Shown here piece after piece: positions 30,830 through 39,457 of a stretch of DNA of 64,000 nucleotides. Source of the stretch: Prorocentrum cordatum. Lineage: Eukaryota; Sar; Dinophyceae; Prorocentrales; Prorocentraceae. Under the pieces are notes generated by a model. That model had not been told where the DNA came from. It was given only the letters and a program-made list of their open reading frames with translations, and searched no databases. The position numbers and the translations under genes were made by a program. How positions within the stretch are numbered: position 1 is the stretch's first letter; each line of letters opens with the position of its first letter. Where the stretch lies: NCBI GenBank assembly GCA_963575745.1, contig CAUYUJ010015738.1, positions 708,414 to 772,413 on the forward strand. Direction: 5' to 3'.

Positions 30830-31790
30830 ATGGTTTTCCTCCTGGATGCGGCCTTCCACGCTCCCCGGAGCGCGCCAAGAGGGCCCCGACAGGCTTCCAA
30901 GACGGTCCAAGAGGGTTCCGAATCACCGAACGATCGGCCCAAGACGCCCAACACGGCCTCAAGACGGCCCAAGAAGCTTTCAAGACGTCCCAAGAGAGCC
31001 CCGACCCTTTCCAAGAGAGCCCCAAGAGGCCAAATTCATTGATTTCCATTGGATTCTTCAAGGTTTTTGGCTTTCTCGCCTGCTCGCGTTTCCGACGCTC
31101 CAAGACGGCCCAAGAAGCCTCCAAGACCACCCCAAGAGGCCTCCAAGAGAGCCCCAAGACCGCCCAAGAGGGCCCCACGACAGCCCAAGAGGCGCCCAAG
31201 ACGGTCCAAAAGGACCCCAAGAGGGCCCCAAGAGGGGCCCAACATGGAGACCACGAACCGAGAATCCGAGCCTTCCGCTCCAAGAGGCCTCCCGGAGGCT
31301 CCAAGAGGCCCCCAAGAGGCCCCCAAAGGCGACTAGGGGCCCGAAAGAGACCCCAAGAGGCTCGAGAACGACTCCCGAGAGTCTCCAAGAAGCCCTCGAG
31401 AGGCATCCAACGATATCCCAATGAACGTCCACGAAGCCTCAGAGCGCCAAAACCATTGATTTCTAGTGGGTGTTTCAAGGTTTTTGGCTTCCTCGCCTTT
31501 TCGCGTTTCCGACGCTCCAAGACGGCCCAAGAAGCTTCCAAGACCACCCCAAGGCGGCCCAAGAGGCCTCCAAGAGAGGCCCACGACCGTCCAAGAGAGC
31601 CACACGACAGCCCAAGAGGCGCCCAATACGGTCCAAAAGGACCCCAAGAGGGCCCCAAGAGAGGCCCAACATGGAGACCACGAACCGAAAATCCGAGCCT
31701 TCCGCTCCAAGAGGCCTCCTGGACGCCCCAAGAGTCTCCTAAGAGGCCCGAACAAGCGACAAGGGGCCCGAAGAATGCAAAAAGGAAGCT
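30830..31790 (+). repeat. CCAAGAGGCC-family repeat, tandem unit of 419 bp
   Basis: 31037-31317 and 31456-31734 are close copies (CATTGATTTC, TTTCAAGGTTTTTGGC, CGCGTTTCCGACGCTCC, AACATGGAGACCACGAACCG). Each has a non-repetitive A/T-containing core followed by runs of CCAAGAGGCCCC. The long frames are rich in Pro, Arg, Lys and Gln from the repeat and are not genes. Confidence 0.85.
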
Positions 31791-32020
31791 GCTGAATGTT
31801 GTCTTGTTCCCTGCGATCGTATTCGCGAGCCGCCACCTTCCGAAACAGAAGGTTCAGGCGGGCAAAGAATGGTTCCCGCCTGCGAAATCACCCAAAGCCA
31901 GCCATCCATAAACAAAAAACAACCCAGCAGCACCCCATTGACAACGATCACACGGGCACTCGACAGTCGTGCACCAATACGGGCCGGCGGAATGAGCGAA
32001 GCGTTTCCATAGATTATATT

Positions 32021-32176
32021 ATGCTGTCTGAAGCGCGGGGGGCGGCGAACTGCGCAAGCAGTAAAGAGATTTCTGTTGCACTATACTCGTGAACACAGCG
32101 AAGTCATCGCGATGAAACCCGACCGACCTCGGATCGGACGGGCGCTACAAGTGTCTGATCAAACACTCTGGTCCCA
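32021..32176 (-). repeat. Split direct repeat B2 (outer 3' end of element)
   Basis: 156 bp, matching 32430-32585 at 148 positions and beginning on the plus strand ATGCTGTCTGAAGCGCGGGG. It forms the outer boundary of the element. Confidence 0.9.
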
Positions 32177-32243
32177 GAAAATTAATTCGAGCATTCGAAA
32201 ATTGCAAGAACAAGGAAAAAAGAGGCCTTGGGTTGGCGGCGGG

Positions 32244-32432
32244 AGCCAAAACGGAGCAGCTACAGAGAAGCTGTTCGGCACCGCAGTGCAATTTCCCAAA
32301 ACAGTGCAAGCGCGACGGAGCAAGGACCCCCGCGGGGCGAAGCGCGATTATCCACGCGCCCACGCACCGAGAGGGTTGGGGTCCACGACAGGGCCCGCTA
32401 TTTTACATCATTCACGTGCACGCAACCCCATG
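32244..32432 (-). repeat. Split direct repeat A2 (inner)
   Basis: 189 bp, identical to A1 at 184 positions. On the plus strand it ends CCCCATG and runs directly into B1, sharing the ATG. Confidence 0.92.
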
Positions 32433-32585
32433 CTGTCTTAAGCGCGGGGGGCGGAGAACTGCGCAAGCAGTAAAGAGTTTTCTGTTGCACTATTCTCGTG
32501 AACACAGCAAAGTCATCGCGATGAAACTCGACCGACCTCGGATCGGACGGGTGCTACAAGCGTCTGATCAAACACTCTGGTCCCA
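32430..32585 (-). repeat. Split direct repeat B1 (inner)
   Basis: 156 bp, begins ATGCTGTCTTAAGCGCGGGG on the plus strand and overlaps A2 by ATG (32430-32432). Confidence 0.92.
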
Positions 32586-32610
32586 TGGCATCCCAAAACA
32601 GGATGTTCGC

Positions 32611-33348
32611 TCACACATTGAAGACGAGGGACCTGGCCTGAGACACAAGAGTCTTCGCGAGCGCTCTGTTCAAAGCTTGTGGACAGGTCTGGGCTATGGT
32701 GGTCCACCTCACACCTTCGGGCGATGCCCCTTCGAGGATGAGGTGCGGCCTGCCCGTGCGGCTGCAAATTCCTGCAGGCCCGTCGCATGTTTTTGTTAAT
32801 CGGGCGAGCTCGTCTGGGTGGCAATGTCCTACGAGGAACCGAGTTCGCTTTCGCCAGCGAGCTCCAAATTGACAGAAATCTGAAATGACGACTGACGCAC
32901 ACTGTAGACTGGCTAGTCTGAGGAGCTCTGGCGTTTTAAACATTTAGCTGCTATGAGGGTTCTCTAAAATCCAAGGGACGCAAGAACGATTGCACTCTGC
33001 GGTTATCTTCAACACTGCACGCAAGCATTTGTTGCCCGTCTGTAGCTTCTCCCAATCCTTGGGGGTCACTTCGCTGCGGGAAAAGTCCCGCGGCCGCGCG
33101 ACGTCTCTGATCGCGGCCGAGCGGGCTTTTATTATAGAGAAGGTGGAGCAGGGAGGCGCAAGCTTTACGCCTCGGCAAATCCCTGCACGAATGTCTGAGA
33201 GCAAACGCTTCAGGACGGGCGGCCGCGTCAGGTCGCCGCGGTCGCCGCGGCGCTTCTCCCAGACCCCTGCCTGGAAGCCGCACCTCCGGATGGATTTGGC
33301 CACGCCGCCCTCGCCGGCAAACTCGTCGGCAAAATAGATATCGTTCAC
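32611..33348 (-). pseudogene. Cytosine-methyltransferase-like domain, interrupted by TAA
   Basis: The last part of the RT reading frame. FADEFAGEGG (about 33328-33299) resembles the SAM-binding motif I, APPCSTFS (about 33170) resembles the catalytic Pro-Cys motif IV of C5-methyltransferases, and ILENPHSS resembles motif VI. A TAA at 32946-32944 follows at once. The same frame then continues to 32611 with clear family features (DFCQFG, WRKRTRFLVGH, CSRTGRPHL), so a single nonsense codon splits the domain. Captured cytosine methyltransferases are known in dinoflagellate retrotransposons, and DIRS elements often carry a methyltransferase domain. Activity is not expected in this copy. Confidence 0.72.
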
Positions 33349-36300
33349 GAGCGGCCGCCCTTTAGCGGCAGCGGGACGACCAGTCCGTGGAGGATGATCG
33401 CCTCGGCACGTCGCTCGCACTCGGAGGCGTACACCTGTACCTCGATCGGGTGCTGGCGGTATCCGCTGGCGAGACGTGCATGTCGTTCGTAGCGCAGTAC
33501 GCTCTTGTCGCTGCGCCACTGACCTCTCTTCTTGATGTCGGCCAGGGTCCTCAGATGCCTGGCCGCGTCGATGGGCGGGCCCGAGTGGCGGGCTTGGTAG
33601 GGCACTAACTTGGGCACCCCGATCTCCTGCGCAGCGCGCCGGAAGCACTTCAGCAGGTCGCCGTAGTCGAAAGCCCACAGAGGTCCCTCCCCTGCGCTCT
33701 CCTTCAGTTCTTCCATGGCCGGGCCGATCCACGTCGCCCAGCTCGAGTCCAGGAGGATGGATACATTGGCGTCGCCTATCTTGCTTCTGCTCGCCGTATC
33801 CTCGGGGTGAACCAGCAGCGACCAGTGGGACGTCACTCCGGGCGTAGGCGGCGTCAATCCTGAGCCTTGCATGCCGAGCAGCTGTCCTGGCCTCAGGTAG
33901 GTGCTCAGCATGATCAGCACGAACAGCGCCATGTCGCGACGCCCAGCCATCACCAGGGCGTTCATGAGCCCAAACCACACGCCTAGGGCCTCGGGCCTCC
34001 GCGAGCGGCCGGGGCACAACTTGTACCAGCCTCGGAGGGCCCGCCGGGCCCAGGGCAGCCGCCTTGAGCCCGGGCGGTTGTAGGCCGGGTGGAGGCGCAG
34101 CCAGCCCGCCAGCGTCTTGGCCCCCCTCGAGGCCTCCACGCCGGCGAAGAAAGTCTTCTCGAAGTATGCGGCGAAAAGGCCGTCCAGCACGTCGTCCCCG
34201 ATGCTGTCGACGTCCTTCCCCCTCGACTCGACGAACTGCTTGAATCTGCTCACCTCCAGCCTGTACTCTGTGTGCACGGGCCTTGTCACAGCCCGCTTCT
34301 CCAGCAGCGTCAGCCCGTCGCTCTGCGCCTCCATGGCCTCCTCGAGGTACTTGCGGAGGCGAGACTTGGACTGGTCCAGCGGCGTCCGCTGGCGCTTGGC
34401 GCCGACGCCCTCGCTGACGGATGTGGTGCCAGTGTTCGACGAGGGCGAGCGCTTCCGATGACGACGATCGGGTGGCTCGGCGAAGTTGCCGCTCGTGAGG
34501 TCGGTCAAGGCCGCCGCCATCTGCTCCAGCGTCTTGGCAGTCGTGGCTGCCTGGCGACCCGCTGGCAGAGGGGCGAGGCCGGCTGCAGGCCGGAGGCTCA
34601 AGGCGCGCTCTCGCCGCGGCTGGGCCGAGGCGTGGCACCCCTGCCTCGGGGCGGCTGCCAGTCCGCGCGCCCTCGAAAGGCGCGAAGGCGCCGCCGCGGG
34701 CGTGGGCCCTGGGGCGCTGCTGCCACGGGCCCGCGCTCCTGACGCATGGGCGGGGGCCGACAGGGTTCGGCTCTTCCGCGCGGCCGGGGCGCGCTTCATT
34801 GCTTCGAGCCAAGGGGGCAACCGACGGTCCAGAGTCTTGCTCAGGATTTTCTGGAATAGGCTGGCTGCTGATGTAATTCATGATGTTCGGGCTTGGCTGC
34901 TGCTCCGCTATGTAAGCTTGGCTGCTGGAGTAGGCTGGCTGCTGATGAAATTCATGGTGTTCATGATGTAATTCACGATGTTCACGAACGTCTATATCGC
35001 TAACGTTGTGTGGATTTACTGAATGACCGTAATGATGTTGGCTATCTTCTTGTACTTTATGATGACTGTTACCCAGAAGCTCGTGTTCACATTCTTGCTC
35101 ATGATGGTGATAAAGAGGCTCCGACGTTTGCTTGCTGACGACGTGGCTTCCGTGGGGCTCCTTGGGGTCCTGGGTGTCTGGCCGAGATATATGAGACGGG
35201 ATGCACCAGGCCAATGAGCAGGAAGCGTTATCATCAAAAATGCGAGAGGCCTCGTCCGCCGCCCCGTTGAGCTCACTCGGGATCCAGCGGACGATGAGAC
35301 GGATGTTGCGAGCTAGGAGGTATGCATTGATGCGTCTGATGACTGCCAACATCGAGAACTCTTTTGATCGAGACCGACAGATCGACAGTACGACTCCCAT
35401 GTTGTCGCAAAGATGCACGTGCCTGATGTCGCGGCCCCACCGCGACTGGGCGAGGCGGCGCACCGAGGCCAGGACTGCACGGGCTTCCAAAATGGCGATG
35501 CCCTCAGCCCTATCCCAGGTCCCGCTGCGGCAGACGGCCCAGCGTCCCTGGTCGAGCCACCCGGCCGGCACCTCCTCGAAACTCTCGTCGATGTCCCAGG
35601 CGCCGCCCGATGCCTCCTCGGGCGCCGAAGGGCGCCGCGGCCCGGAGCCGCCGTCATCGACGAAGCCCGCATGCCGCATAGCACGCTGCCGCGGCGCCAG
35701 CTCCAGGTCGAGGCGGAAGCGGCTCCGCTCGGCCACGCGCCCGACCCGAGCGACCTCCTTGACGTCCACCATAGTGGAGGCAACGCCGAAGCCGCTCTCG
35801 GACGCGTCCGACGCCGTGACACAGCGGTTCCAGGGCAACGCCCAGTCGCTGCTGAGGAAGACGAGGAGGCCCCGGAAGCAGCTGAGCTCCTCGCGGACGG
35901 ACGCCCACATCACCTGCCGCTCCCAGTAGTTGGCCTGCACGAAGGCGTAGCAGGCGGAGAAGACGCAGAGCACCTCTCGCCTCACCAGGCCCGCATGCGT
36001 GCAGTGGCCCAGGCGGCACTCCAAATCCTGGCCCGAGAGTCTGCCTCGCTGCAGCGCGTAGGCCAGAGCCCTCTCCAGGCGGCAGCGCCGCTTGCTGGCG
36101 ATGGAGGTGCAGAGGCGCTCGCAGTCCACGACGACGCCGAGAGCCGACCCCTTCCTCTCGAAGAACTCCACCTCGTGGATGTCGGGCTTCATCTTGTTGA
36201 AGGCCGCCACCTTCTCGTCCAGCGCCCTCTCGACTGAGCTCGCGCCCTGCCCCAGCACGCCCAAGTTGCCCACGTACACGTTGTGCCAGAGGTCCTGCTC

Positions 36301-37515
36301 GCGAGCCCCGCCCACTCTGAACACCATGGGCTCGCCGCGGTCGGTCGCAAGCCGAGCCTCCCGCAGCAGGTCGCACTGCCTCGCCAGGTTCGTGTTGGCG
36401 TTCTGGCAGAAGTACAACGACCACGAGCATCCCATAGGCAGGGCTCGGCAGCAAGGGTACACCACATCATCGCCGCTTGCCACGCGGCCCTCCACCGTCT
36501 CCACTGAGTCTAGGCGGAGCTCGCTAACGGTCAGGGCGGGGAAGGCGAAGAGGGGGCTCATCCAGGGCGGCATCACCATCCTGTGAAAGCAGTTCTCCAC
36601 GTCGCCGACGCCGAGGCACAGGCGGAACGCCCGCAGGATGCCCCAGCTCGAGTCCTTCAGCAGGCACGGGTCGCCGTCCACGGCGACCTCGAGGCGCGAG
36701 AGGCCCTCCGCCGTCAGCAGGTCCACTCGAGGTGGATGTAGTAGCCGCTGGTTGGTAGGGCGCGCATCTGTAATCATCCGCATCTTCTGTCTTCCCTTCT
36801 TCCAGACGAAAAAGGCTCCGACAAATTCAACAGGCTCCGACATATATCGCAGCATGCCACTGGAATGCAGCCTCTCCATGAATCGAACCAGTAGCCGCCT
36901 ACTCTTTGTGAACGCTGGGTCCAGGTGAGGCCGCGCTGGATCGCTCTGTCGGAGGCGTTCAAAGTCTGGGACACTTCGTAGCATCCGCTCTCCACGACCC
37001 TCCAGAAAACGTAGGCCCTCTGCGTCGAGAAGCCGCTCCAGGCGCGGGGCGTCCTGGGCGCTCTCCGGCAGTGACACGAGCCCGAGCTGGAAGGGAGCTA
37101 TGTTCGGCTGGCCCGGCTCCTCGTAGGACCCGCGACCTCGGAGCAGCTCTAGATAGGCCGCTCTCGGCGAAGGCGCGTCAGGCACCGGCTCCTGGGCTCG
37201 TACCAGCCCATCGACGCGCGCAGTCACTTCGCTGTGGATGTCCGTGCCGCCGCCACTGCCGGCTGCAGGCGAGCCGGCCGCCTTCGCCAACCAGTTCAGG
37301 GCGTCGATCGCCCTGTTGACCAGTCGTACGTGCAGATAGCGACCTCGCAGCCCGCGGCTAAGACGACCGCCTCCACGTGCTGCATGTGGCTCCTCCAGCC
37401 GCGGTAATGGGAACAGATGGCGTTCTCCGCGAGAGGCTGGAAGGCGCCCAGCACCGGGCCAAGTCAGCTGCGCGCCGAGGGGGGGCCCATTCCCCTCGGC
37501 GATCTCCTCGCTCAT
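32944..37515 (-). CDS. Retrotransposon ORF: reverse transcriptase, RNase H, then methyltransferase-like domain
   Basis: 1523 codons from ATG 37515, which overlaps the gag-like stop as ATGA (37515-37512). RT: FVWKKGRQKMRMITDAR, motif A GDVENCFHRM (Asp305) and motif B ALPMGCSWSLYF near 356. At the motif C place it reads VYVGNLGV (Y414-N417), without the usual Asp pair. RNase H: VTASDASESGFGVAST near 570, HLCDNMGVVLS near 702, WIPSELNGAADEASR near 744. This RNase H style is typical of DIRS elements. A His-rich linker follows. From 34799 to 33345 the frame is overlapped by the recombinase gene and reads as its shadow, though it never stops. It then resumes as the methyltransferase domain until TAA at 32946-32944. 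Confidence 0.88.
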   Translation of the reverse strand: MSEEIAEGNGPPLGAQLTWPGAGRLPASRGERHLFPLPRLEEPHAARGGGRLSRGLRGRYLHVRLVNRAIDALNWLAKAAGSPAAGSGGGTDIHSEVTARVDGLVRAQEPVPDAPSPRAAYLELLRGRGSYEEPGQPNIAPFQLGLVSLPESAQDAPRLERLLDAEGLRFLEGRGERMLRSVPDFERLRQSDPARPHLDPAFTKSRRLLVRFMERLHSSGMLRYMSEPVEFVGAFFVWKKGRQKMRMITDARPTNQRLLHPPRVDLLTAEGLSRLEVAVDGDPCLLKDSSWGILRAFRLCLGVGDVENCFHRMVMPPWMSPLFAFPALTVSELRLDSVETVEGRVASGDDVVYPCCRALPMGCSWSLYFCQNANTNLARQCDLLREARLATDRGEPMVFRVGGAREQDLWHNVYVGNLGVLGQGASSVERALDEKVAAFNKMKPDIHEVEFFERKGSALGVVVDCERLCTSIASKRRCRLERALAYALQRGRLSGQDLECRLGHCTHAGLVRREVLCVFSACYAFVQANYWERQVMWASVREELSCFRGLLVFLSSDWALPWNRCVTASDASESGFGVASTMVDVKEVARVGRVAERSRFRLDLELAPRQRAMRHAGFVDDGGSGPRRPSAPEEASGGAWDIDESFEEVPAGWLDQGRWAVCRSGTWDRAEGIAILEARAVLASVRRLAQSRWGRDIRHVHLCDNMGVVLSICRSRSKEFSMLAVIRRINAYLLARNIRLIVRWIPSELNGAADEASRIFDDNASCSLAWCIPSHISRPDTQDPKEPHGSHVVSKQTSEPLYHHHEQECEHELLGNSHHKVQEDSQHHYGHSVNPHNVSDIDVREHRELHHEHHEFHQQPAYSSSQAYIAEQQPSPNIMNYISSQPIPENPEQDSGPSVAPLARSNEARPGRAEEPNPVGPRPCVRSAGPWQQRPRAHARGGAFAPFEGARTGSRPEAGVPRLGPAAARARLEPPACSRPRPSASGSPGSHDCQDAGADGGGLDRPHERQLRRATRSSSSEALALVEHWHHIRQRGRRRQAPADAAGPVQVSPPQVPRGGHGGAERRADAAGEAGCDKARAHRVQAGGEQIQAVRRVEGEGRRQHRGRRAGRPFRRILREDFLRRRGGLEGGQDAGGLAAPPPGLQPPGLKAAALGPAGPPRLVQVVPRPLAEARGPRRVVWAHERPGDGWASRHGAVRADHAEHLPEARTAARHARLRIDAAYARSDVPLVAAGSPRGYGEQKQDRRRQCIHPPGLELGDVDRPGHGRTEGERRGGTSVGFRLRRPAEVLPARCAGDRGAQVSALPSPPLGPAHRRGQASEDPGRHQEERSVAQRQERTALRTTCTSRQRIPPAPDRGTGVRLRVRATCRGDHPPRTGRPAAAKGRPLVNDIYFADEFAGEGGVAKSIRRCGFQAGVWEKRRGDRGDLTRPPVLKRLLSDIRAGICRGVKLAPPCSTFSIIKARSAAIRDVARPRDFSRSEVTPKDWEKLQTGNKCLRAVLKITAECNRSCVPWILENPHSS
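33345..34799 (-). CDS. Tyrosine recombinase (integrase of the DIRS-type element)
   Basis: 484 aa from ATG 34799; the frame is open 7 codons further without an ATG. It would integrate the circular DNA copy. The N-terminal 150 residues are Ala/Arg/Pro-rich and disordered. After RLRKYLEEAMEAQ comes a SAM-like core domain (YRLEVSRFKQFVESRG), then the catalytic domain. There are TYLRPGQLLGM (first Arg, about residue 300), YQARHSGPPIDAA (Arg-His box, about 400) and GQWRSDKSVLRYER (Trp and nucleophilic Tyr, about 435). The Arg, Arg-His, Trp and Tyr positions expected of the family are all present and the gene is unbroken. It lies in a different frame from RT and methyltransferase and sits between them. 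Confidence 0.87.
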   Translation of the reverse strand: MKRAPAARKSRTLSAPAHASGARARGSSAPGPTPAAAPSRLSRARGLAAAPRQGCHASAQPRRERALSLRPAAGLAPLPAGRQAATTAKTLEQMAAALTDLTSGNFAEPPDRRHRKRSPSSNTGTTSVSEGVGAKRQRTPLDQSKSRLRKYLEEAMEAQSDGLTLLEKRAVTRPVHTEYRLEVSRFKQFVESRGKDVDSIGDDVLDGLFAAYFEKTFFAGVEASRGAKTLAGWLRLHPAYNRPGSRRLPWARRALRGWYKLCPGRSRRPEALGVWFGLMNALVMAGRRDMALFVLIMLSTYLRPGQLLGMQGSGLTPPTPGVTSHWSLLVHPEDTASRSKIGDANVSILLDSSWATWIGPAMEELKESAGEGPLWAFDYGDLLKCFRRAAQEIGVPKLVPYQARHSGPPIDAARHLRTLADIKKRGQWRSDKSVLRYERHARLASGYRQHPIEVQVYASECERRAEAIILHGLVVPLPLKGGRS

Positions 37516-39053
37516 GATTTCTCGGCGGCCGCGGGGTTTCCGGCCTTGGGCAATGCGCCCCTGCCACGCCCGCGACCGCCGTCACCACGTCCTCGTCCCC
37601 GGCCCCTCGGCCCCTCGCCGGCTGTGCCCTCGAGCGCGTCGTCGCCGCCGGCTCCACTGCCACCTCCAGGGAGGCCGCGAACCCGCTGGGTCCCCGTCTC
37701 CACGTCGATCTCCTCCTTCGCCTGCTTCGCCCCGTACTGCCGCAGCTCGGGCGCGATGGCGTCCACCGCCGCGGTCACTCCACTGTAGAAGCGAGCCATC
37801 TGCCAGTTCGGGGCTCGCCCCGGGATCCTGTACGCATCTAGGATGGTCTGGAACCGTCGCGCTAGCACCTCGAAGCTGGCCAGCGCGGGGACATTCAGCT
37901 GGTCGAAGGTGGAGGCGTAGAACATCATGTCCACGAGACAGTTCTGCTCGTGCATCACTCGATCATTCACGTCCACCTGCTTTGCGCGAGCCCACAGCTG
38001 CAGCCACAAGCGCGGGTCACCACCCGTCCTCTCGATGTGCTTCATCACCTGCAGGTACGTCGACGGGCCCTCGAGGGGCCAGTGCTGGTCAGGCACGTGG
38101 AAGCTCTCCTGCACCGCCTTGCGGTATGGCTTGTACCTCTCGCCCTGCTCATCGTAGTCGATCCACAGCGTGCGAGCATCCTCCGCCACTGGAGGGGGCG
38201 TGGCTGTGCCGCCGGCGGCGTCCGCACCCTCGGGCGCCTCGGCCGACGGCCCAGGCGGCGGTCCCAGGGGCGGAACCAGTGGAGCTGCCCCAGCTGGCCT
38301 CAGCTGGTCGGCCAACTCCTCTCGGCGGGCTCGCACGAACTCGTCCACCTTCGTGAGGGGGACGAGCTCGGCCCGGCGGCCCTGCCCCCGGCGGAGGATC
38401 ATCGCGTCGTAGTCCGAGAGCCTGAAGTCATCTGGCCCCAGCACCACCTCGTCGCCCAGATTGCCGGCGCGGCCGCCCTCCATGAGCACCCACGCGTGGC
38501 CGCGCGGCGTGTCTGGCGGAACCTGGGGATACTCTGGGCTGGCGCCGTCGCCGACAGCCGCCAGCGCAGGGGCCGCGCCCGCGTCGGAGCCGGCAGCCGC
38601 GTCGCCAGGGGGCCCGTTGTCGGCCCCAGCCGCCGCCGCCGCTGCGCCGCGGCGCAAGGGGAGGCGGCGAGGCAGGAAGCGGCCGCCGAACAGGGTGTCG
38701 AGCGGCACCACCTCACGATCGGGCATCACCACGTCCGCGACCTCGATCGGCGGGTCACCCGCCGCAGCTCCGTCCTGCAGGGCCAGGCGTCGGCCCTCGC
38801 GGATGTACCCCTTCAGGGCGTCCAGGTCGAGCGCCTGCTTGAACCTGTAGGCGGGCTTGTCGAGCCGGGGAAGACGCCCGTCTGGGCGCAGGCCGACGAT
38901 CCGCACCACGCCGTCGACGCCCTCGCTGCCGTCCAGCATCTCCGAATACATGTCAAAGTCTGGGGTCAGGATGACCCATCTGGCGTGCGTCTGCGGCCAC
39001 AAAGCCACCCGCTCGTGGTAAACATCGTCCCATCGTACCAGGCCAGGTAGTGC
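37512..39053 (-). CDS. Gag-like protein of the DIRS-type element
   Basis: 513 open codons after the TAG at 39056-39054. The protein-like sequence starts at once (LVRWDDVYHERVALWPQ) with no ATG there; the first in-frame ATG is at 38951. Likely role: nucleocapsid. Conserved-looking blocks are HARWVILTPDFDMYSE, DTPRGHAWVLMEGG and a helical C-terminal half (WLQLWARAKQVDVNDRVMHE, FYSGVTAAVDAIAPELRQYG). It ends in an RG-rich tail (GRGRGRGDGGRGRGRG) fit for nucleic-acid binding. Its stop overlaps the RT start by ATGA. The upstream Cys/Pro ORF is in the same frame, so the TAG may have split one longer protein, or readthrough may join them. Confidence 0.72.
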   Translation of the reverse strand, partial: ALPGLVRWDDVYHERVALWPQTHARWVILTPDFDMYSEMLDGSEGVDGVVRIVGLRPDGRLPRLDKPAYRFKQALDLDALKGYIREGRRLALQDGAAAGDPPIEVADVVMPDREVVPLDTLFGGRFLPRRLPLRRGAAAAAAGADNGPPGDAAAGSDAGAAPALAAVGDGASPEYPQVPPDTPRGHAWVLMEGGRAGNLGDEVVLGPDDFRLSDYDAMILRRGQGRRAELVPLTKVDEFVRARREELADQLRPAGAAPLVPPLGPPPGPSAEAPEGADAAGGTATPPPVAEDARTLWIDYDEQGERYKPYRKAVQESFHVPDQHWPLEGPSTYLQVMKHIERTGGDPRLWLQLWARAKQVDVNDRVMHEQNCLVDMMFYASTFDQLNVPALASFEVLARRFQTILDAYRIPGRAPNWQMARFYSGVTAAVDAIAPELRQYGAKQAKEEIDVETGTQRVRGLPGGGSGAGGDDALEGTAGEGPRGRGRGRGDGGRGRGRGALPKAGNPAAAEKS

Positions 39054-39422
39054 CTACCTGGCAGGAGGCGCCTCAAGAACTCCGCCTCCGCACCGAGCCC
39101 AACGAGCGCCATGGCCTCTGCCGCGTCCGAGGAGCCTGCGCCCCACGCTCGTGGCCCAGCCGACGCCCGTCTGCACCGCCCAGGTGGCCGCGCCGATGAT
39201 CAGCACCTCCTCCCTGCTGAGCTCCGTCGGCGGGCAGGCCACAGGCTCCGGGCACACGCACGCCGGCGCCGCTGGGCACACGCAGGGCGGTGCCTCCGCG
39301 CACGTCTCCGGGCAGATCGGCGGCTCCGGGGGAACGGGGCAGGGCTGCCTCCGCGTGCCCAGCGCGAGCAGACCCGCGGCTATCGGGCCACTGAGGATCT
39401 GCGGGAGGGACACGGGCCGCAT
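39054..39422 (-). CDS. Small Cys/Pro-rich membrane-like protein of the DIRS-type element
   Basis: 122 aa from ATG 39422, 36 nt inside repeat A1. An N-terminal hydrophobic stretch (ILSGPIAAGLLALG) is followed by a Cys/Pro-rich part (PPICPETCAEAPPCVCP, CVCPEPVACPP) and a second hydrophobic helix (EEVLIIGAATWAVQTGVGW). The C-terminus is Arg/Gly-rich. It is in frame with the gag-like ORF and separated from it only by TAG 39056-39054. The function is unknown; it could be the N-terminus of Gag. Confidence 0.5.
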   Translation of the reverse strand: MRPVSLPQILSGPIAAGLLALGTRRQPCPVPPEPPICPETCAEAPPCVCPAAPACVCPEPVACPPTELSREEVLIIGAATWAVQTGVGWATSVGRRLLGRGRGHGARWARCGGGVLEAPPAR

Positions 39423-39457
39423 GCAGCTCGAGGCCGCAGGTCGAAGAGAAACCACTC

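Noticed and set aside
30519-31911. Pro/Arg/Lys-rich frames of up to 301 codons
   Set aside because: They are translations of the CCAAGAGGCC repeat in several frames on both strands.
37950-39050. 366-codon plus-strand frame
   Set aside because: Antisense shadow of the gag-like ORF in GC-rich DNA.
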